A stretch of DNA of 64,000 nucleotides from Firmicutes bacterium HGW-Firmicutes-1 (GCA_002841625.1 PHAG01000003.1:62001-126000); one strand, 5' to 3'. Numbered from the stretch's first letter, positions 26,734 to 36,701 are shown. Notes: generated from the letters alone by a model not told the origin. Numbers and translations are program-made.

Positions 26734-28149
26734 ATGGTAAAATTCTTAAGAAAAAGATTTATACTTTACATCGCTTCCATATTTCTAATATTACTCATGC
26801 TAGTAATGTTTATATTATATGCAGCAATAGAAGATACCCTATATGATAACGCTAAGGAATCAGCATTTTCGGTTGCCAATTCGATTTATATTGCCCTTGA
26901 TGATAATATCTTTAACTCCGCACAACTAGTTACCTTTATCGGTAACGACCCCTATATATGTAATGACTTATTCCATAATGAACTTGATGATACGAATGAA
27001 ATTCAAGCTTATTTAAAAAACATTAAAAGCATCTATTCCTTTGATATCGTACATATGGCATCCTTTGATACCAATCATTATTATTCACAAGATGGTTTAG
27101 TCAATACCTTTGACAAAGCAAACCCGAAAGATAAATGGTTTTTTGAACTATTAGATTCCACTCAAATAAATACTGGTTATCAACCAATTGTAGTGAATGA
27201 TGGTGAAAAAATAATTTTCAATAATATTCACATGCTCAAAGATTCATCAGGAATCGTAAAGGGATTTATTCTTATTGGACTTGATTATTCGAAATCACTT
27301 GAAAAAATAAAAAAATCAATTAACGCATTAAATGCATCTGTATATATTGTCAATGCAAATGGTGAAATACAAAGCTCCATGTTTGAGGCTCTTAACGATT
27401 TGAAAGGCAATGAATCCTTAATTGAAGACTTCGATATGTCCCTCATCACCTCCAATTCAACCAATCATTTTGTTCAAATAGTGCAAGATAATACATCTAT
27501 TTCTTTCAAATACATCAAAGAAGTAAATAGCTATTTGGTTATTACTCAAGATCTTTCTTCTACAATTTTCTATACCTTTATCATTACTTTACTTATAATA
27601 ACCTTTTTGCTTGCATGTATTTTGCTGATCACTCTTAAAATAGTTGATTATTCAAACAGAAAAATTCTTGACAAAGCAGCACTTGATCCTTTAACTAATA
27701 TATATAACCGTTCCGTGTTTAATATTAAGCTGAGTGAAGCCATAGAATTATGCTTCCATTATAATATTGTTTCCTCTTTCATCTTTATTGATATTGATAA
27801 TTTTAAAATGATTAATGATGAAATGGGCCATGCCATAGGTGATGAAATCATCGTTAAAGTTGCACGTCTCCTAGAAGATAGCAAACGCAAAAATGATATT
27901 TTATTCCGTTGGGGCGGAGATGAATTCGGCTTAATTGTAAGATCAAATCTTGAAAACACACTTCAACTTGCACAGAGAATTTTAAATAATTCACATGAAA
28001 TTTTTTGGAAGGAAGGAACTGCCGTTTCCTTAAGTATTGGTGTTACAGAAATACTAAGCAATGATAGTAAAAAGCTTGTCTTTAATAGAGTTGATGACGC
28101 ACTCTATCATGCAAAGGCAAACGGTAAAAATCAAATATATTCTCAATAA
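26734..28149 (+). CDS. Membrane-bound diguanylate cyclase (GGDEF)
   Basis: Makes c-di-GMP from two GTP. 471 aa: TM1 (about 8-30), an extracytoplasmic Cache-like sensor (about 35-275), TM2 (about 280-303), GGDEF domain (about 315-471). The active-site motif is intact (RWGGDEFG), and RKND five residues before it matches an inhibitory I-site (RxxD), so product feedback is expected. ATG 26734 is chosen; the frame opens earlier at a TTG without a ribosome binding site. One of only three plus-strand genes, and paired with an HD-GYP gene. Confidence 0.92.
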   Translation: MVKFLRKRFILYIASIFLILLMLVMFILYAAIEDTLYDNAKESAFSVANSIYIALDDNIFNSAQLVTFIGNDPYICNDLFHNELDDTNEIQAYLKNIKSIYSFDIVHMASFDTNHYYSQDGLVNTFDKANPKDKWFFELLDSTQINTGYQPIVVNDGEKIIFNNIHMLKDSSGIVKGFILIGLDYSKSLEKIKKSINALNASVYIVNANGEIQSSMFEALNDLKGNESLIEDFDMSLITSNSTNHFVQIVQDNTSISFKYIKEVNSYLVITQDLSSTIFYTFIITLLIITFLLACILLITLKIVDYSNRKILDKAALDPLTNIYNRSVFNIKLSEAIELCFHYNIVSSFIFIDIDNFKMINDEMGHAIGDEIIVKVARLLEDSKRKNDILFRWGGDEFGLIVRSNLENTLQLAQRILNNSHEIFWKEGTAVSLSIGVTEILSNDSKKLVFNRVDDALYHAKANGKNQIYSQ

Positions 28150-28166
28150 CATTTATAAACAAACTA

Positions 28167-28190
28167 AAAGACCAGAAAATCTGGTCTTTT
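28167..28190. terminator. Bidirectional terminator
   Basis: Stem AAAAGACCAGA / TCTGGTCTTTT, 17 bp past the GGDEF stop and 51 bp past the antiporter stop on the other strand. Confidence 0.85.
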
Positions 28191-28240
28191 GGTTTGTAAT
28201 TCTATCTATAAATAAATCTTAAATGATTGTATTAAATATT

Positions 28241-29494
28241 TTAAGCAAGTACTTCGCAAAAATCATCTTCATCCTCATCCTCATCGAGTTCGAAATTCTG
28301 TTGATCATCATTGCGTCCATCATCATTATGCTTATAAACAAACTTCAGTAATATTGGTGTCATTAATGTTGTAACGATCACCACAATAACCAATGGTCCG
28401 AATAGTACAGCATTCATAATCCCTATAGCAGCACCTTTATCTGCAACAATCAGAGCTACCTCACCTCTTGAAATCATCCCAATTCCAATTCTCAAAGATT
28501 CTTTCTTAGAATAGCCACAAGCTCTTGCACCCAATCCACATCCAACTACTTTTGTTAATATGGCTACTACCAATAAGACAAGTGTAAACAATATGATAGG
28601 ACCAGTTAAACCTGTAAAGTGCGTTTTAATTCCAATGCTTGCAAAAAAGATTGGAGAAAGTAGCATGAAGGAAAGCACTTCAAACTTTTCTGAAATATAG
28701 TGAGATTGTGTTACACTCGATATAATAATTCCTGCTAAATAAGCTCCTGTAATGTCTGCAATTCCAAAATATTTTTCGGCAATATATGATAAAATTAAAC
28801 AGAATGCTAATCCATACACTGGTATTCTTCTTTTCTTTCCATGTCTTTTGCTAAGATGGGCAAATACGTAGTAGAATATCAACCCGCAAATACCAGCAAA
28901 TACGAAGAATAAAAGAATTCTTATCATGATACTAGTAATACTTACAGAAGAGTCAGCAAAACTTGAAATAATCGTTAATATAATGATTCCTAAAATATCA
29001 TCGATAACAGCTGCTCCCAAAATGGCAGTGCCTGAAGGAGATTTTAGCTTCCCCATTTCACGAAGTGTCTCAACAGTGATACTAACGGATGTTGCTGTTA
29101 AAACAACACCAATAAAAATATTTTGAAGTATTTGTTGTTGTGTCATTTCTGCAAAAGCTGTTCCTGAATAAATAGAAGTTACTAAAAATCCACCCGCTAA
29201 TGGAAGAGCAACTCCAATAATTGCGATGACAAGTGAAGCCTTTCCACATTTCTTCATTTCCTTAATGTCAGTTTCTAGCCCTGCCGTAAACATCAAAGCA
29301 ATTACACCAAGCTCTGCCATTTTATCTATAAAGTCAGTTTCATGTACAATGTTTAATACTCCAGGTCCTAAAATCAATCCTGCTATTAATGCCCCCACAA
29401 CTTGTGGTATCTTTATTTGTTTTGTAAGTAAGCCCAAAATCTTGGTGCTTAATAATATAATTGCTAAGTCAAGAAAAAAATCAACTTCTAACAT
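28241..29494 (-). CDS. CPA2-family cation/proton antiporter
   Basis: Kef/NapA-type monovalent cation:H+ exchanger, 417 aa with about 12-13 helices. Characteristic segments are IPQVVGALIAGLILGPG, GLETDIKEM, the ion-site helix SGTAILGAAVIDDILGIIIL (paired Asp) and IGMISRGEVALIVADKGA. The C-terminus ends in an acidic cytoplasmic tail (LDEDEDEDDF) and has no TrkA_N/RCK domain. ATG 29494 has AGGAGG 7 nt upstream. The consensus promoter lies about 350 bp upstream, leaving a very long leader (see findings). Na+ or K+ cannot be told apart from sequence. Confidence 0.88.
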   Translation of the reverse strand: MLEVDFFLDLAIILLSTKILGLLTKQIKIPQVVGALIAGLILGPGVLNIVHETDFIDKMAELGVIALMFTAGLETDIKEMKKCGKASLVIAIIGVALPLAGGFLVTSIYSGTAFAEMTQQQILQNIFIGVVLTATSVSITVETLREMGKLKSPSGTAILGAAVIDDILGIIILTIISSFADSSVSITSIMIRILLFFVFAGICGLIFYYVFAHLSKRHGKKRRIPVYGLAFCLILSYIAEKYFGIADITGAYLAGIIISSVTQSHYISEKFEVLSFMLLSPIFFASIGIKTHFTGLTGPIILFTLVLLVVAILTKVVGCGLGARACGYSKKESLRIGIGMISRGEVALIVADKGAAIGIMNAVLFGPLVIVVIVTTLMTPILLKFVYKHNDDGRNDDQQNFELDEDEDEDDFCEVLA

Positions 29495-29843
29495 TATTTT
29501 TCCTCCTAAAGTTTAGTCTGATCTATTGGAAGTCTCTAGTCACAAGAAACTAATTTTCACTGCTTTTTCACACAAAAAAAGACCAAAAACCTTTTTCTAA
29601 GAATACCTTACAGAAATAAATTGTCATACAATTGATTTACTACAAATATATCCCCGCATTCTTAGATACCAAGTCAACTTTGTCTTTTCGCATTTAACTA
29701 TCTATTTGATGTTAGAAATTAACTATAAAATGCTCTTAAAGGGCATATTTACAAAATAGATTTCTAACTATATTTTAAATTTTTTTGCAACTTGTCTTAC
29801 TGATTCCGTCATTTATGTTAATAGATTTTAATCTTTTATTTAC
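29495..29843 (-). promoter_or_regulatory. Long structured 5' leader of the antiporter gene
   Basis: About 350 nt between the predicted start site and the antiporter ATG with no convincing ORF. It holds a 9-bp perfect stem (29596-29604 with 29658-29666, TCTAAGAAT / ATTCTTAGA) enclosing an AATTGT..ACAATT hairpin, and a TTAGAAAT..ATTTCTAA pair further upstream. A T-run (TTTTTTTG) follows the main stem. Candidate cis-regulatory RNA; it matches no riboswitch consensus I can recall. Confidence 0.45.
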
Positions 29844-29850
29844 TTTCATT

Positions 29851-29879
29851 ATTATATTCCTGTATTTTTTTTTTGTCAA
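29851..29879 (-). promoter_or_regulatory. Perfect sigma-A consensus promoter for the antiporter
   Basis: Minus strand TTGACA, 17-bp spacer containing an A-tract, TATAAT: a full match to the vegetative consensus. Confidence 0.8.
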
Positions 29880-29898
29880 TAAGATAACAATCTAATGT

Positions 29899-29914
29899 TG
29901 TATACAAGTATACA
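29899..29914. promoter_or_regulatory. Operator-like palindrome upstream of the antiporter promoter
   Basis: TGTATAC-AA-GTATACA, arms of 7 bp, 20 bp upstream of the -35 hexamer. It resembles operators of GntR-type regulators. An activator or repressor site is possible. Confidence 0.5.
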
Positions 29915-29998
29915 TTATGTTTGTGCAGTTTTTACATTGATATCTTGCAAATAATTCATTTATAGTGCATTTTGCAGAATTACATGAAAATAAAAAAA

Positions 29999-30024
29999 GT
30001 TGCATAAAAAAATATATATGCAAC
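29999..30024 (-). terminator. Terminator after the cyclase-family gene
   Basis: Stem GTTGCATA / TATGCAAC followed on minus by TTTTTTTATTT; about 70 bp past the stop at 30096. Confidence 0.8.
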
Positions 30025-30095
30025 CTGTTAATATTTATGATAAATCAACATGTAAGTTTGTGATAAATGTTAGACATTAAAAAAGCTTATTTATT

Positions 30096-30716
30096 CTATC
30101 TCTTTATAAGTATAGCCCGAGCTGGCGCTGCTTCAGTAGACATTAACTTTAATGGCAATACAATTAATTCATATTCACCTTCATCAACTTGATGAAGCTG
30201 CAATCCTTCCAGAATCATGATGCCTTTGTTTAATAGAATTTTATGGGTTTCATGATCCGGTTGATTACGTTCAATACCAAGTGCATCTATTCCAATTCCT
30301 TTGATTTTTTGATTTTTCAAGTATTTTGCTCCTGATTTTTCCAAATATACAAAGCTATGATTAAATGTCACATCTGATGAGTTCCTAGTCTTTAGCAGTA
30401 TAAAGTCGCCTTCATTTATATTTTTTCCCCTTAAATCTTCTTCCGTAATATTATCTTTAAGATGCGTTAAATCCAGCACTTTAGCTTGACTTACAAAGTC
30501 CTCAATTAAATATGCTGCCATTGTACTCCCCCCATCGATAATATGTAAAGGTGCATCAATATGAGTTCCTGTATGCAGGTTTAAAGTCAATTCACTTTCG
30601 TAATGATTGTTTTCTTCAAAATTAGCACTCTGAAATATCTTAGGTTTTTTTCCCTCTTTGTTTTTATATACCATCATATCCTCTGAGATTGTCATAGAAA
30701 TATCAAATATTTTCAT
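30096..30716 (-). CDS. Cyclase-family metal-dependent hydrolase (kynurenine formamidase-like)
   Basis: 206 aa. Fits the cyclase/KynB family: N-terminal IFDISMTI, metal-site motif HTGTHIDAPLHI, and IKGIGIDALGIER later. Family members hydrolyse N-formylkynurenine or related amide or ring bonds using Zn or Mn. No tryptophan degradation genes are nearby, so the substrate is unknown. ATG 30716 is chosen (GGAGGG 7 nt upstream); an in-frame TTG 15 nt earlier overlaps that site. It follows zwf by 80 bp, with a dispersed-repeat relative between. Confidence 0.82.
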   Translation of the reverse strand: MKIFDISMTISEDMMVYKNKEGKKPKIFQSANFEENNHYESELTLNLHTGTHIDAPLHIIDGGSTMAAYLIEDFVSQAKVLDLTHLKDNITEEDLRGKNINEGDFILLKTRNSSDVTFNHSFVYLEKSGAKYLKNQKIKGIGIDALGIERNQPDHETHKILLNKGIMILEGLQLHQVDEGEYELIVLPLKLMSTEAAPARAILIKR

Positions 30717-30740
30717 CAGCTTACCCTCCAATCATGAAAA

Positions 30741-30797
30741 GAAAATCGGCTGAACATCGATCCTGGTTGCCGATTTTCGAATTTATATGCAAAACTG
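30741..30797. repeat. Dispersed repeat relative, copy E (short, symmetrical)
   Basis: GAAAATCGGC / GCCGATTTTC perfect 10-bp arms, with a tail ATATGCAAAACT like the TATGCAGAAC end of the other copies. It lies between zwf and the cyclase-family gene. Confidence 0.5.
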
Positions 30798-32261
30798 TTA
30801 AAAATCAAATTTCGAATTGTTTAAATCTTCAATATTCCACCATTTTCTATTTGCTGATTTTATCATAAACTCTGCCTCTATTGGTCCCTCTGAATTTTTT
30901 TCATAGGAGACTAAATAGTCATCTTTGGTACAACTACTAATCAAATGTTTAATAAGCATCCATGCCGCTTCCACTTCATCCCATCTTGTAAATAGCGTTG
31001 AATCTCCTGCAATGATATCATTCAATAGTCTTTCATATGCTTCCGGAGATCGATAAATGAAATTACATGATTGACAATAGTCCATACTAACAGGCATTAC
31101 CTCTTTTTCACTTCTTGGTTTTTTCGTATTGATTCTAAAATATATACCTTCTTCTGGTTGAATTTTAATGATCAACAAATTAGGTTGAGCTAATAATCCA
31201 AAGGGTTCACATTGGGTCTTGTTTTTAAATTCTATAATAATTTCCGCTTCCCTGCCATTTAAATATTTTCCTGTTCTTAAGAAAAACGGAACCCCTTCCC
31301 ATCTAGGATGATCTATTTCACATTTAATAGCAACATAAGTTTCAGTCTTAGAATGAGGCTTTACTTTTTCTTCCTCTAAATAACCTTTGTATTGACCAAA
31401 AACTATGTTTTCATGGCTCTTCAATTCAGGTGTTATTTTAATATTCTTTAGTACCTTCACCTTTTCATTACGTATGCTATCTGTATCAAATTTGCTAGGT
31501 TCCTCCATTGCAACAAATGCAAGTATTTGTAATAGATGATTTTGAACCATATCTCTTAACGCACCTGCTTGATCGTAGTAGCCTCCGCGCTCCTCAACTC
31601 CATTGCTTTCTTTCACTGTAATTTGTACATTATCAATAGCATCCTTGTTCCATACAGCATTGAAAATTTGGTTAGTAAACCGTATTGTTAAAATATTTTG
31701 TATCATTTCCTTTCCTAGGTAATGATCAATTCTATAAATATTGTCTTCTCCAAATACGGCAGATATACTATTATTTATTTCTGTAGCCGATTTCAAATCA
31801 TAACCAAAAGGCTTCTCAAATACTGCACGATTGAAGCCATTCGTATCTAATAGTCCATACTTCTTTAAATATTCCGATATCGAAGGAAAATCTGTTGGCG
31901 CAGTGGCTAAATAATAAATTCTATTGCCATTGGTTTGATGCGCCTGGTCTAAGTTTATCATAAAATTATTAAAATCCCCATAATGGAGCTCATTTGTAAA
32001 ATCTAAATTATAATAGTATATTCTATCTTTAAAAGCGTCAAAGCCCTTCTTAGAATAATCCGGATACTTCTGTTTAATTTTCGTTTCTATTTCCTTTCTA
32101 TACTGTTCATTGGTTTTAGCTCTTCTACCTATTGCAACAAAAAATATATTAGAATCAAATTTTTCTTCTTGAAAAAGTTGATAAAAAGCAGGAAATAATT
32201 TATTATATGCCAAGTTACCGGTCCCACCAAAGATAGTAAATATTAACCGTTGTTTGTGCAT
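30798..32261 (-). CDS. zwf: Glucose-6-phosphate 1-dehydrogenase
   Basis: First step of the oxidative pentose phosphate pathway: glucose 6-phosphate to 6-phosphogluconolactone, yielding NADPH. 487 aa, full length. The nucleotide motif is GGTGNLA (12-18) instead of the common GxxGDLA, and the substrate motif RIDHYLGKE is at 177-185 with catalytic His. FEKPFG and the C-terminal WDEVEAAWMLI are also present. ATG 32261 has GGAGG 7 nt upstream. 11 bp after gnd, so both oxidative steps are one operon; no phosphogluconolactonase gene is present here. Confidence 0.95.
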   Translation of the reverse strand: MHKQRLIFTIFGGTGNLAYNKLFPAFYQLFQEEKFDSNIFFVAIGRRAKTNEQYRKEIETKIKQKYPDYSKKGFDAFKDRIYYYNLDFTNELHYGDFNNFMINLDQAHQTNGNRIYYLATAPTDFPSISEYLKKYGLLDTNGFNRAVFEKPFGYDLKSATEINNSISAVFGEDNIYRIDHYLGKEMIQNILTIRFTNQIFNAVWNKDAIDNVQITVKESNGVEERGGYYDQAGALRDMVQNHLLQILAFVAMEEPSKFDTDSIRNEKVKVLKNIKITPELKSHENIVFGQYKGYLEEEKVKPHSKTETYVAIKCEIDHPRWEGVPFFLRTGKYLNGREAEIIIEFKNKTQCEPFGLLAQPNLLIIKIQPEEGIYFRINTKKPRSEKEVMPVSMDYCQSCNFIYRSPEAYERLLNDIIAGDSTLFTRWDEVEAAWMLIKHLISSCTKDDYLVSYEKNSEGPIEAEFMIKSANRKWWNIEDLNNSKFDF

Positions 32262-32272
32262 AGATTGGCCTC

Positions 32273-33169
32273 CTATTTTTTATGCAGAGTATGACCACCA
32301 AATTCATTTCTGAGTGCTGCAACAACCTTATCAGAAAAAGCCTCACTGTCTTTTGATGCATATCTAACGAACAATGAACTTGTAATAACTGGCGCAGGAA
32401 CCCCTAAACGAACAGCTTCTTCAACCGTCCATTGTCCCTCACCTAGAGCGTCAATAATTGGTACAATTTCTTCAAGATTGCCATGATGTTCAAATGCCTT
32501 TTTGGTCATATCAATTAAATAGCCCTCTATGATTGAACCATGGTTCCATACATTTGCGACCTTTTCAAAATCCATCTCAAAGCCAGATTTTTGAAGTATG
32601 TCAAATCCTTCTCCAATGGCCTGCATCATACCATATTCAATACCATTATGCACCATTTTCACATAGTGACCTGAACCTCTCTTACCAACGTGAAGATACC
32701 CACCTTCTACATTAAGCGATTTTAACATTGGTTCTAATCTCTTTACTGGTTCCTCGTCTCCTCCAACCATCATACATGCACCATTTCTAGCACCACTTGT
32801 TCCACCACTCGTTCCAGCATCTACAAAAAAGATTCCTCTTTCTTGAAGATAGTCTCCTCGTCTTAAGGTATCAGTAAATCTAGAATTACCACCATCAATA
32901 ATTGTATCCCCTGGTGATAAATATTCAAGTAAATGATCAATTACTCCATCAACTGCAGTACCAGCAGTAATCATTAACCATATTGCTCTTGGTTTTGCTA
33001 AAGATTCAACCAAACCCTGTATTGTTTCGTACGTTTTAACGCCTTCATTCCCTATTTTTTTTAATGTCTCTAAATTGCGAGTAAAGACCCTAACGTCCAC
33101 CTCATGATCTTTCATATTTAACGCCAAATTATATCCCATCTTACCTAATCCAATTAATCCAATTTCCAT
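32273..33169 (-). CDS. gnd: 6-phosphogluconate dehydrogenase (decarboxylating), short form
   Basis: Oxidative decarboxylation of 6-phosphogluconate to ribulose 5-phosphate. At 298 aa it is the short (YqeC/GntZ-like) class, not the 470-aa form. N-terminal Rossmann motif GLIGLGKMG, then VFTRN at the cofactor ribose site; substrate motif DAGTSGGTSGARNGACMMVGG; catalytic Lys/Asn region GSGHYVKMVHNGIEYGMMQ. NAD versus NADP use cannot be settled. ATG 33169 has AAGGAGG 7 nt upstream. Confidence 0.94.
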   Translation of the reverse strand: MEIGLIGLGKMGYNLALNMKDHEVDVRVFTRNLETLKKIGNEGVKTYETIQGLVESLAKPRAIWLMITAGTAVDGVIDHLLEYLSPGDTIIDGGNSRFTDTLRRGDYLQERGIFFVDAGTSGGTSGARNGACMMVGGDEEPVKRLEPMLKSLNVEGGYLHVGKRGSGHYVKMVHNGIEYGMMQAIGEGFDILQKSGFEMDFEKVANVWNHGSIIEGYLIDMTKKAFEHHGNLEEIVPIIDALGEGQWTVEEAVRLGVPAPVITSSLFVRYASKDSEAFSDKVVAALRNEFGGHTLHKK

Positions 33170-33267
33170 AAAAAAACCTCCTTACTGTATATTCTAATAT
33201 TCAAATATATTATGTTCTATTATAAACAATCGTGCTCAATTTGTAAATGAAAGTTTTATTTTTCGAA

Positions 33268-35301
33268 TTATAAAACAAAGCCGTTTGCCATATCATCTAA
33301 TATATGGGCATTTTGTTTGAAAATTTCTACTTCATCAGAAATTCTGTGAGAAAGATAATCAATAAATTCAATGGACTCAACAGCACTCCTAGTTTTATTG
33401 GCATTCACAGCCATTAGTTGCAGTAGTTTTTCTGACATCTGATCAATGTCTTCAGTGTGCTTTGATACTACAATCATTTTCTTATTGTAATCAGAAAACA
33501 TTTCTTTAAAATTATTCGTTTCATTCGTAAACTTATCGCCAATAACTCGGAACATATCATAACTTTTTTCTATATCTTTATCCATAAAAAAGATTAACTC
33601 ATTAGAATGTTTCGTAAGGCTTTCTACAGAATCTACAACTTGAGTTGTCAAACCTTGAATTTTAACGATGCTTTCTTCAGTATTGTGTGATAGATTTCTG
33701 ATAGCTTCAGCTACTACACCAAAACCAAGACCTTTTTCACCAGCTCTTGCTGCTTCTATTGAAGCATTTAAAGAAAGAAGCTTCGTTTGTTTTGAAATTG
33801 CAATGATGCTTTCTGAAAGCAAATAAATGTCATTAACAACTGCAACTTCTTGGATCGCTTTTTGAATATTGTCTTTTGTTAGTCTATAAGAAGCTTCCGT
33901 CTCAATTCGCACTTTATTGGCACTTTCCTGTAGGTTAGTTGCCTCAATATGGGTTTGATCAACATTATTCATCATTGATTGAGATGATTCTTTAACGCTA
34001 GTGACTATAGAATGAATCATACAAGCATTTTCGTCTATTTCTTTAGATGCATTTTTTGCTTTATGAATGTCATCAGATAAGTCATCTATTGTAATTTTTA
34101 TTTTATTAATATTGTTGCCCATGTTGGTTACCTTTTCATTAACACCATTGGAAGCTGACTTTATGATTTGAGAACTCGAACATATTCCCAACATCATTCC
34201 ATGAAGCTTTTTAAAGAATGTGTTAATGCAATGCGAAAGTATATGAAATTCATCGGTACTATTTACAATAATTTCTTTTGTTAAGTCTTGATGCTCCGTC
34301 GCATAGACTAATTCTGTTTTCAAAATATCAAGGGGTTTCCTAATTGCTTTGGTAATAATCATCGAGGCAAAGATAGTTACTACAATAGAAAAAAAGAAAA
34401 GAAAAATAATCGTTATAAGAAAAGTAAAATTTAAGGTTTTAAACTTTTTCTGTTGCTCTGAGAGGGTTAAATCTGATGCCCTAACGATACTTTCTGATAA
34501 TTGATTCATTGTTAATTCATTTGCTGCTAATTCTTTCTCAACTCCCATAAGTTCATTAATGCTTGTCTCATATTCTTTTAAAAAATAAATAATAGATTCC
34601 GCTTGCCCTTTATTAATGGATGTATCGCATAAGTTTTTTAATTCTACTGCCATATCATTCGTACTTGTTATATTCTCCATAATGAATTGAATGGATTCAG
34701 AACTTTGCGTTCTTATAAATTCTTTCTCATTCAATCTCATATATAAAAATTTATTGAGTATACTATTTGCGTACTTCATCTGGATAATTTTCTTTAATAC
34801 ATCTTCGCTTTTATTATTCTCAAGTAAAGCCTTATATTGTAACTCTAATTGATCGTTCATCCTTGTAATAACACTATCTGCATCAGCACCACTAGAATCC
34901 AAACTCTCCATAACCTTCATTTCTTCATTTATTTTTTGCTTGACATCTAAGCTAAGTACATCATAACCTTCGATAAGCTGTAACATTTCCTTCGAATTCT
35001 TCTTATCAAAATCTGCCATAGCTATAGCATTTTCTTTGGCTTGTTTTAATAAATGACTTGCTTTTTCGCTATATTTAATATCCTTCCATTTCAGAAAGCT
35101 TCTTTCATTTAAATCAGCATTTAATATGTATTTCATTGTTTGAATAGCATTCTTGTTGTTTCTTTCAAAAGTGTTATATTTTTGCAAATTGTAAATACCA
35201 CCTAGAACCAATATAGCTATAACAATAATAAATAATGAGTAACTAATCATAATTTTTTTAACAAGCTTTGCATTGTTGAATTTTCTAATCAAGGATCTCA
35301 C
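33268..35301 (-). CDS. Methyl-accepting chemotaxis protein
   Basis: 677 aa: TM1 (about 20-40), a long helical extracytoplasmic sensor (about 45-300), TM2 (about 306-330), HAMP (about 332-385), then a signalling coiled coil whose tip reads [33 protein letters not shown], the CheA/CheW-contact hairpin. The extracytoplasmic part looks like a four-helix bundle. Start: GTG 35301 has AAGGG 5 nt upstream; ATG 35304 is also possible, and the frame stays open upstream to 35340. No other chemotaxis or flagellar gene is in the window. Confidence 0.9.
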   Translation of the reverse strand: MRSLIRKFNNAKLVKKIMISYSLFIIVIAILVLGGIYNLQKYNTFERNNKNAIQTMKYILNADLNERSFLKWKDIKYSEKASHLLKQAKENAIAMADFDKKNSKEMLQLIEGYDVLSLDVKQKINEEMKVMESLDSSGADADSVITRMNDQLELQYKALLENNKSEDVLKKIIQMKYANSILNKFLYMRLNEKEFIRTQSSESIQFIMENITSTNDMAVELKNLCDTSINKGQAESIIYFLKEYETSINELMGVEKELAANELTMNQLSESIVRASDLTLSEQQKKFKTLNFTFLITIIFLFFFSIVVTIFASMIITKAIRKPLDILKTELVYATEHQDLTKEIIVNSTDEFHILSHCINTFFKKLHGMMLGICSSSQIIKSASNGVNEKVTNMGNNINKIKITIDDLSDDIHKAKNASKEIDENACMIHSIVTSVKESSQSMMNNVDQTHIEATNLQESANKVRIETEASYRLTKDNIQKAIQEVAVVNDIYLLSESIIAISKQTKLLSLNASIEAARAGEKGLGFGVVAEAIRNLSHNTEESIVKIQGLTTQVVDSVESLTKHSNELIFFMDKDIEKSYDMFRVIGDKFTNETNNFKEMFSDYNKKMIVVSKHTEDIDQMSEKLLQLMAVNANKTRSAVESIEFIDYLSHRISDEVEIFKQNAHILDDMANGFVL

Positions 35302-35469
35302 CATTTCCCTTCTGAATTTTCCTTTTGATGTATGTATCACATATTATCACAGAAAAATGCCTCCTACAATGCATCTAGACTAAGCATAACCTACTGTTAA
35401 CTTCAATTTTACATAACTATAAGGTTCGTATTTTAGTCTCTAAAATTACCAATAATTATAACAAAAAAA

Positions 35470-35492
35470 CCATATCATTTTGTTAGATATGG
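35470..35492 (-). terminator. Terminator after the DUF4349 gene
   Basis: Stem CCATATC / GATATGG followed on minus by TTTTTTTG; 50 bp past the stop. Confidence 0.8.
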
Positions 35493-35541
35493 CTCAAATT
35501 GTTTTGTTTTTCATTGATAATAAAATCTTGATGATGTTGAT

Positions 35542-36549
35542 TTAGCGTTGATTAGAATGAGTACCTGTATCTTCACTTTGTTGTGATTTTACTTCTGTAT
35601 TAATTACTTTGTCTTTATTTGCACTTTTTACTTTCCTTTTTTTGCTCATCTTTTTAAAAAATATAATCATTGCAATAGTAATCACTGCAAATATTACAAG
35701 ATAAGGAATTGCTACGACGATGAAAATAAATAGATTAACAAAAAAATCTTTGATGTCATTTATTGAATCAAGAAAGCCTTTTGATATTTTCTGTCCTACA
35801 GTTACCGCTGGTTCTTCATAAGTACTAACCTCGATAACTTCTTTTAATTCAAGTTGAACGGTGCTATAGTTCACTTGATTATCAATGTTAACGATTGTAG
35901 CAGTATAAGTCTCGATTTGGTAACGTACATCTGATAATTGAGTTTCAATTTCCAGAATATCTTTTAATTCAGTGCCTTTTTTAACCAGTTCAAGTAAGCG
36001 TTCTTCTTGAATCTTTAAAGATTTAATTCTTGCTGTTACATCAGTATATTGTGCAGTTACATCTTCTTTATTCACACGTTCTTGAACTACATTACCTAAC
36101 CCTTTTAGCTCTTCTGAAAAGTTATTCAATTTTTCTGACGGTATTCTAAGCGAATAATAGGCATGTCTTGTATTGTATGAGTACGTGTTGTAGATTTCTT
36201 TTCCGGTTATTTCAGCACCTTCTACATATCCTAAATATTTACTAACCAAACTTTCAACACTTTTTGTAGTCTTATCGAATTCTAAGGTTTCCATTACAAA
36301 AAATTTATTCTGAATTTCTTTTCTCACAGATTGACTATTTTCCAAATCTGAAGTTTTTTTATCCTCATCATAATAGATCTCTTCTTCTACTGCTTCTTTT
36401 GGTTTTGAAAAACTCACCTCAGGGGCTGCTTCCCCTGTAGAAACATTGTCATAAGCTTTTTCATTTTTCCCACAACCAGAAGTACTTAATAATATTAAAA
36501 TTACGAATCCAAAAATAAAAATTGTTCTAATTTGTAGCCTCTTTTTCAT
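35542..36549 (-). CDS. DUF4349 lipoprotein
   Basis: 335 aa. Lipobox STSGC. An acidic linker is followed by the DUF4349 domain (about 80-255): FVMETLEFDKTTKSVESLVSK, then RIPSEKLNNFSEELKGLG, a coiled coil ARIKSLKIQEERLLELVKKG and VNYSTVQLEL. One TM helix (about 278-305) ends in a Lys-rich cytoplasmic tail. So it is lipid-anchored at one end and membrane-spanning at the other, as is usual for this family. Function unknown. ATG 36549 has GGAGG 8 nt upstream. Confidence 0.85.
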   Translation of the reverse strand: MKKRLQIRTIFIFGFVILILLSTSGCGKNEKAYDNVSTGEAAPEVSFSKPKEAVEEEIYYDEDKKTSDLENSQSVRKEIQNKFFVMETLEFDKTTKSVESLVSKYLGYVEGAEITGKEIYNTYSYNTRHAYYSLRIPSEKLNNFSEELKGLGNVVQERVNKEDVTAQYTDVTARIKSLKIQEERLLELVKKGTELKDILEIETQLSDVRYQIETYTATIVNIDNQVNYSTVQLELKEVIEVSTYEEPAVTVGQKISKGFLDSINDIKDFFVNLFIFIVVAIPYLVIFAVITIAMIIFFKKMSKKRKVKSANKDKVINTEVKSQQSEDTGTHSNQR

Positions 36550-36616
36550 AATACCATCCTCCTCAGTTAATTATATGTAATTTGACGATTAAAAAGCAAA
36601 TTTTGTTCCCTATTAA

Positions 36617-36645
36617 ATTATACTTCTTAAATAAATCTAATACAA
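36617..36645 (-). promoter_or_regulatory. Promoter of the DUF4349 gene
   Basis: Minus strand TTGTAT, 17-bp spacer, TATAAT; about 70 bp upstream of the ATG at 36549. Confidence 0.6.
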
Positions 36646-36666
36646 TCATAACTTAATCAATAAAAA

Positions 36667-36701
36667 AACACCTCTTGAGAAAAAATCTTAAAATAGGTGT
36701 T
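36667..36701 (-). terminator. Second terminator downstream of rnpB
   Basis: Stem AACACCT / AGGTGTT with a T7 run on minus; 35 bp beyond the first rnpB terminator, so rnpB has a double terminator. Confidence 0.65.

Noticed and set aside
29780-29836. Short minus-strand frame starting MTESVRQVAKKF in the antiporter leader
   Set aside because: Only 14 codons, no ribosome binding site; resembles a helix-turn-helix start by chance or as a remnant, not enough to call a gene or pseudogene.
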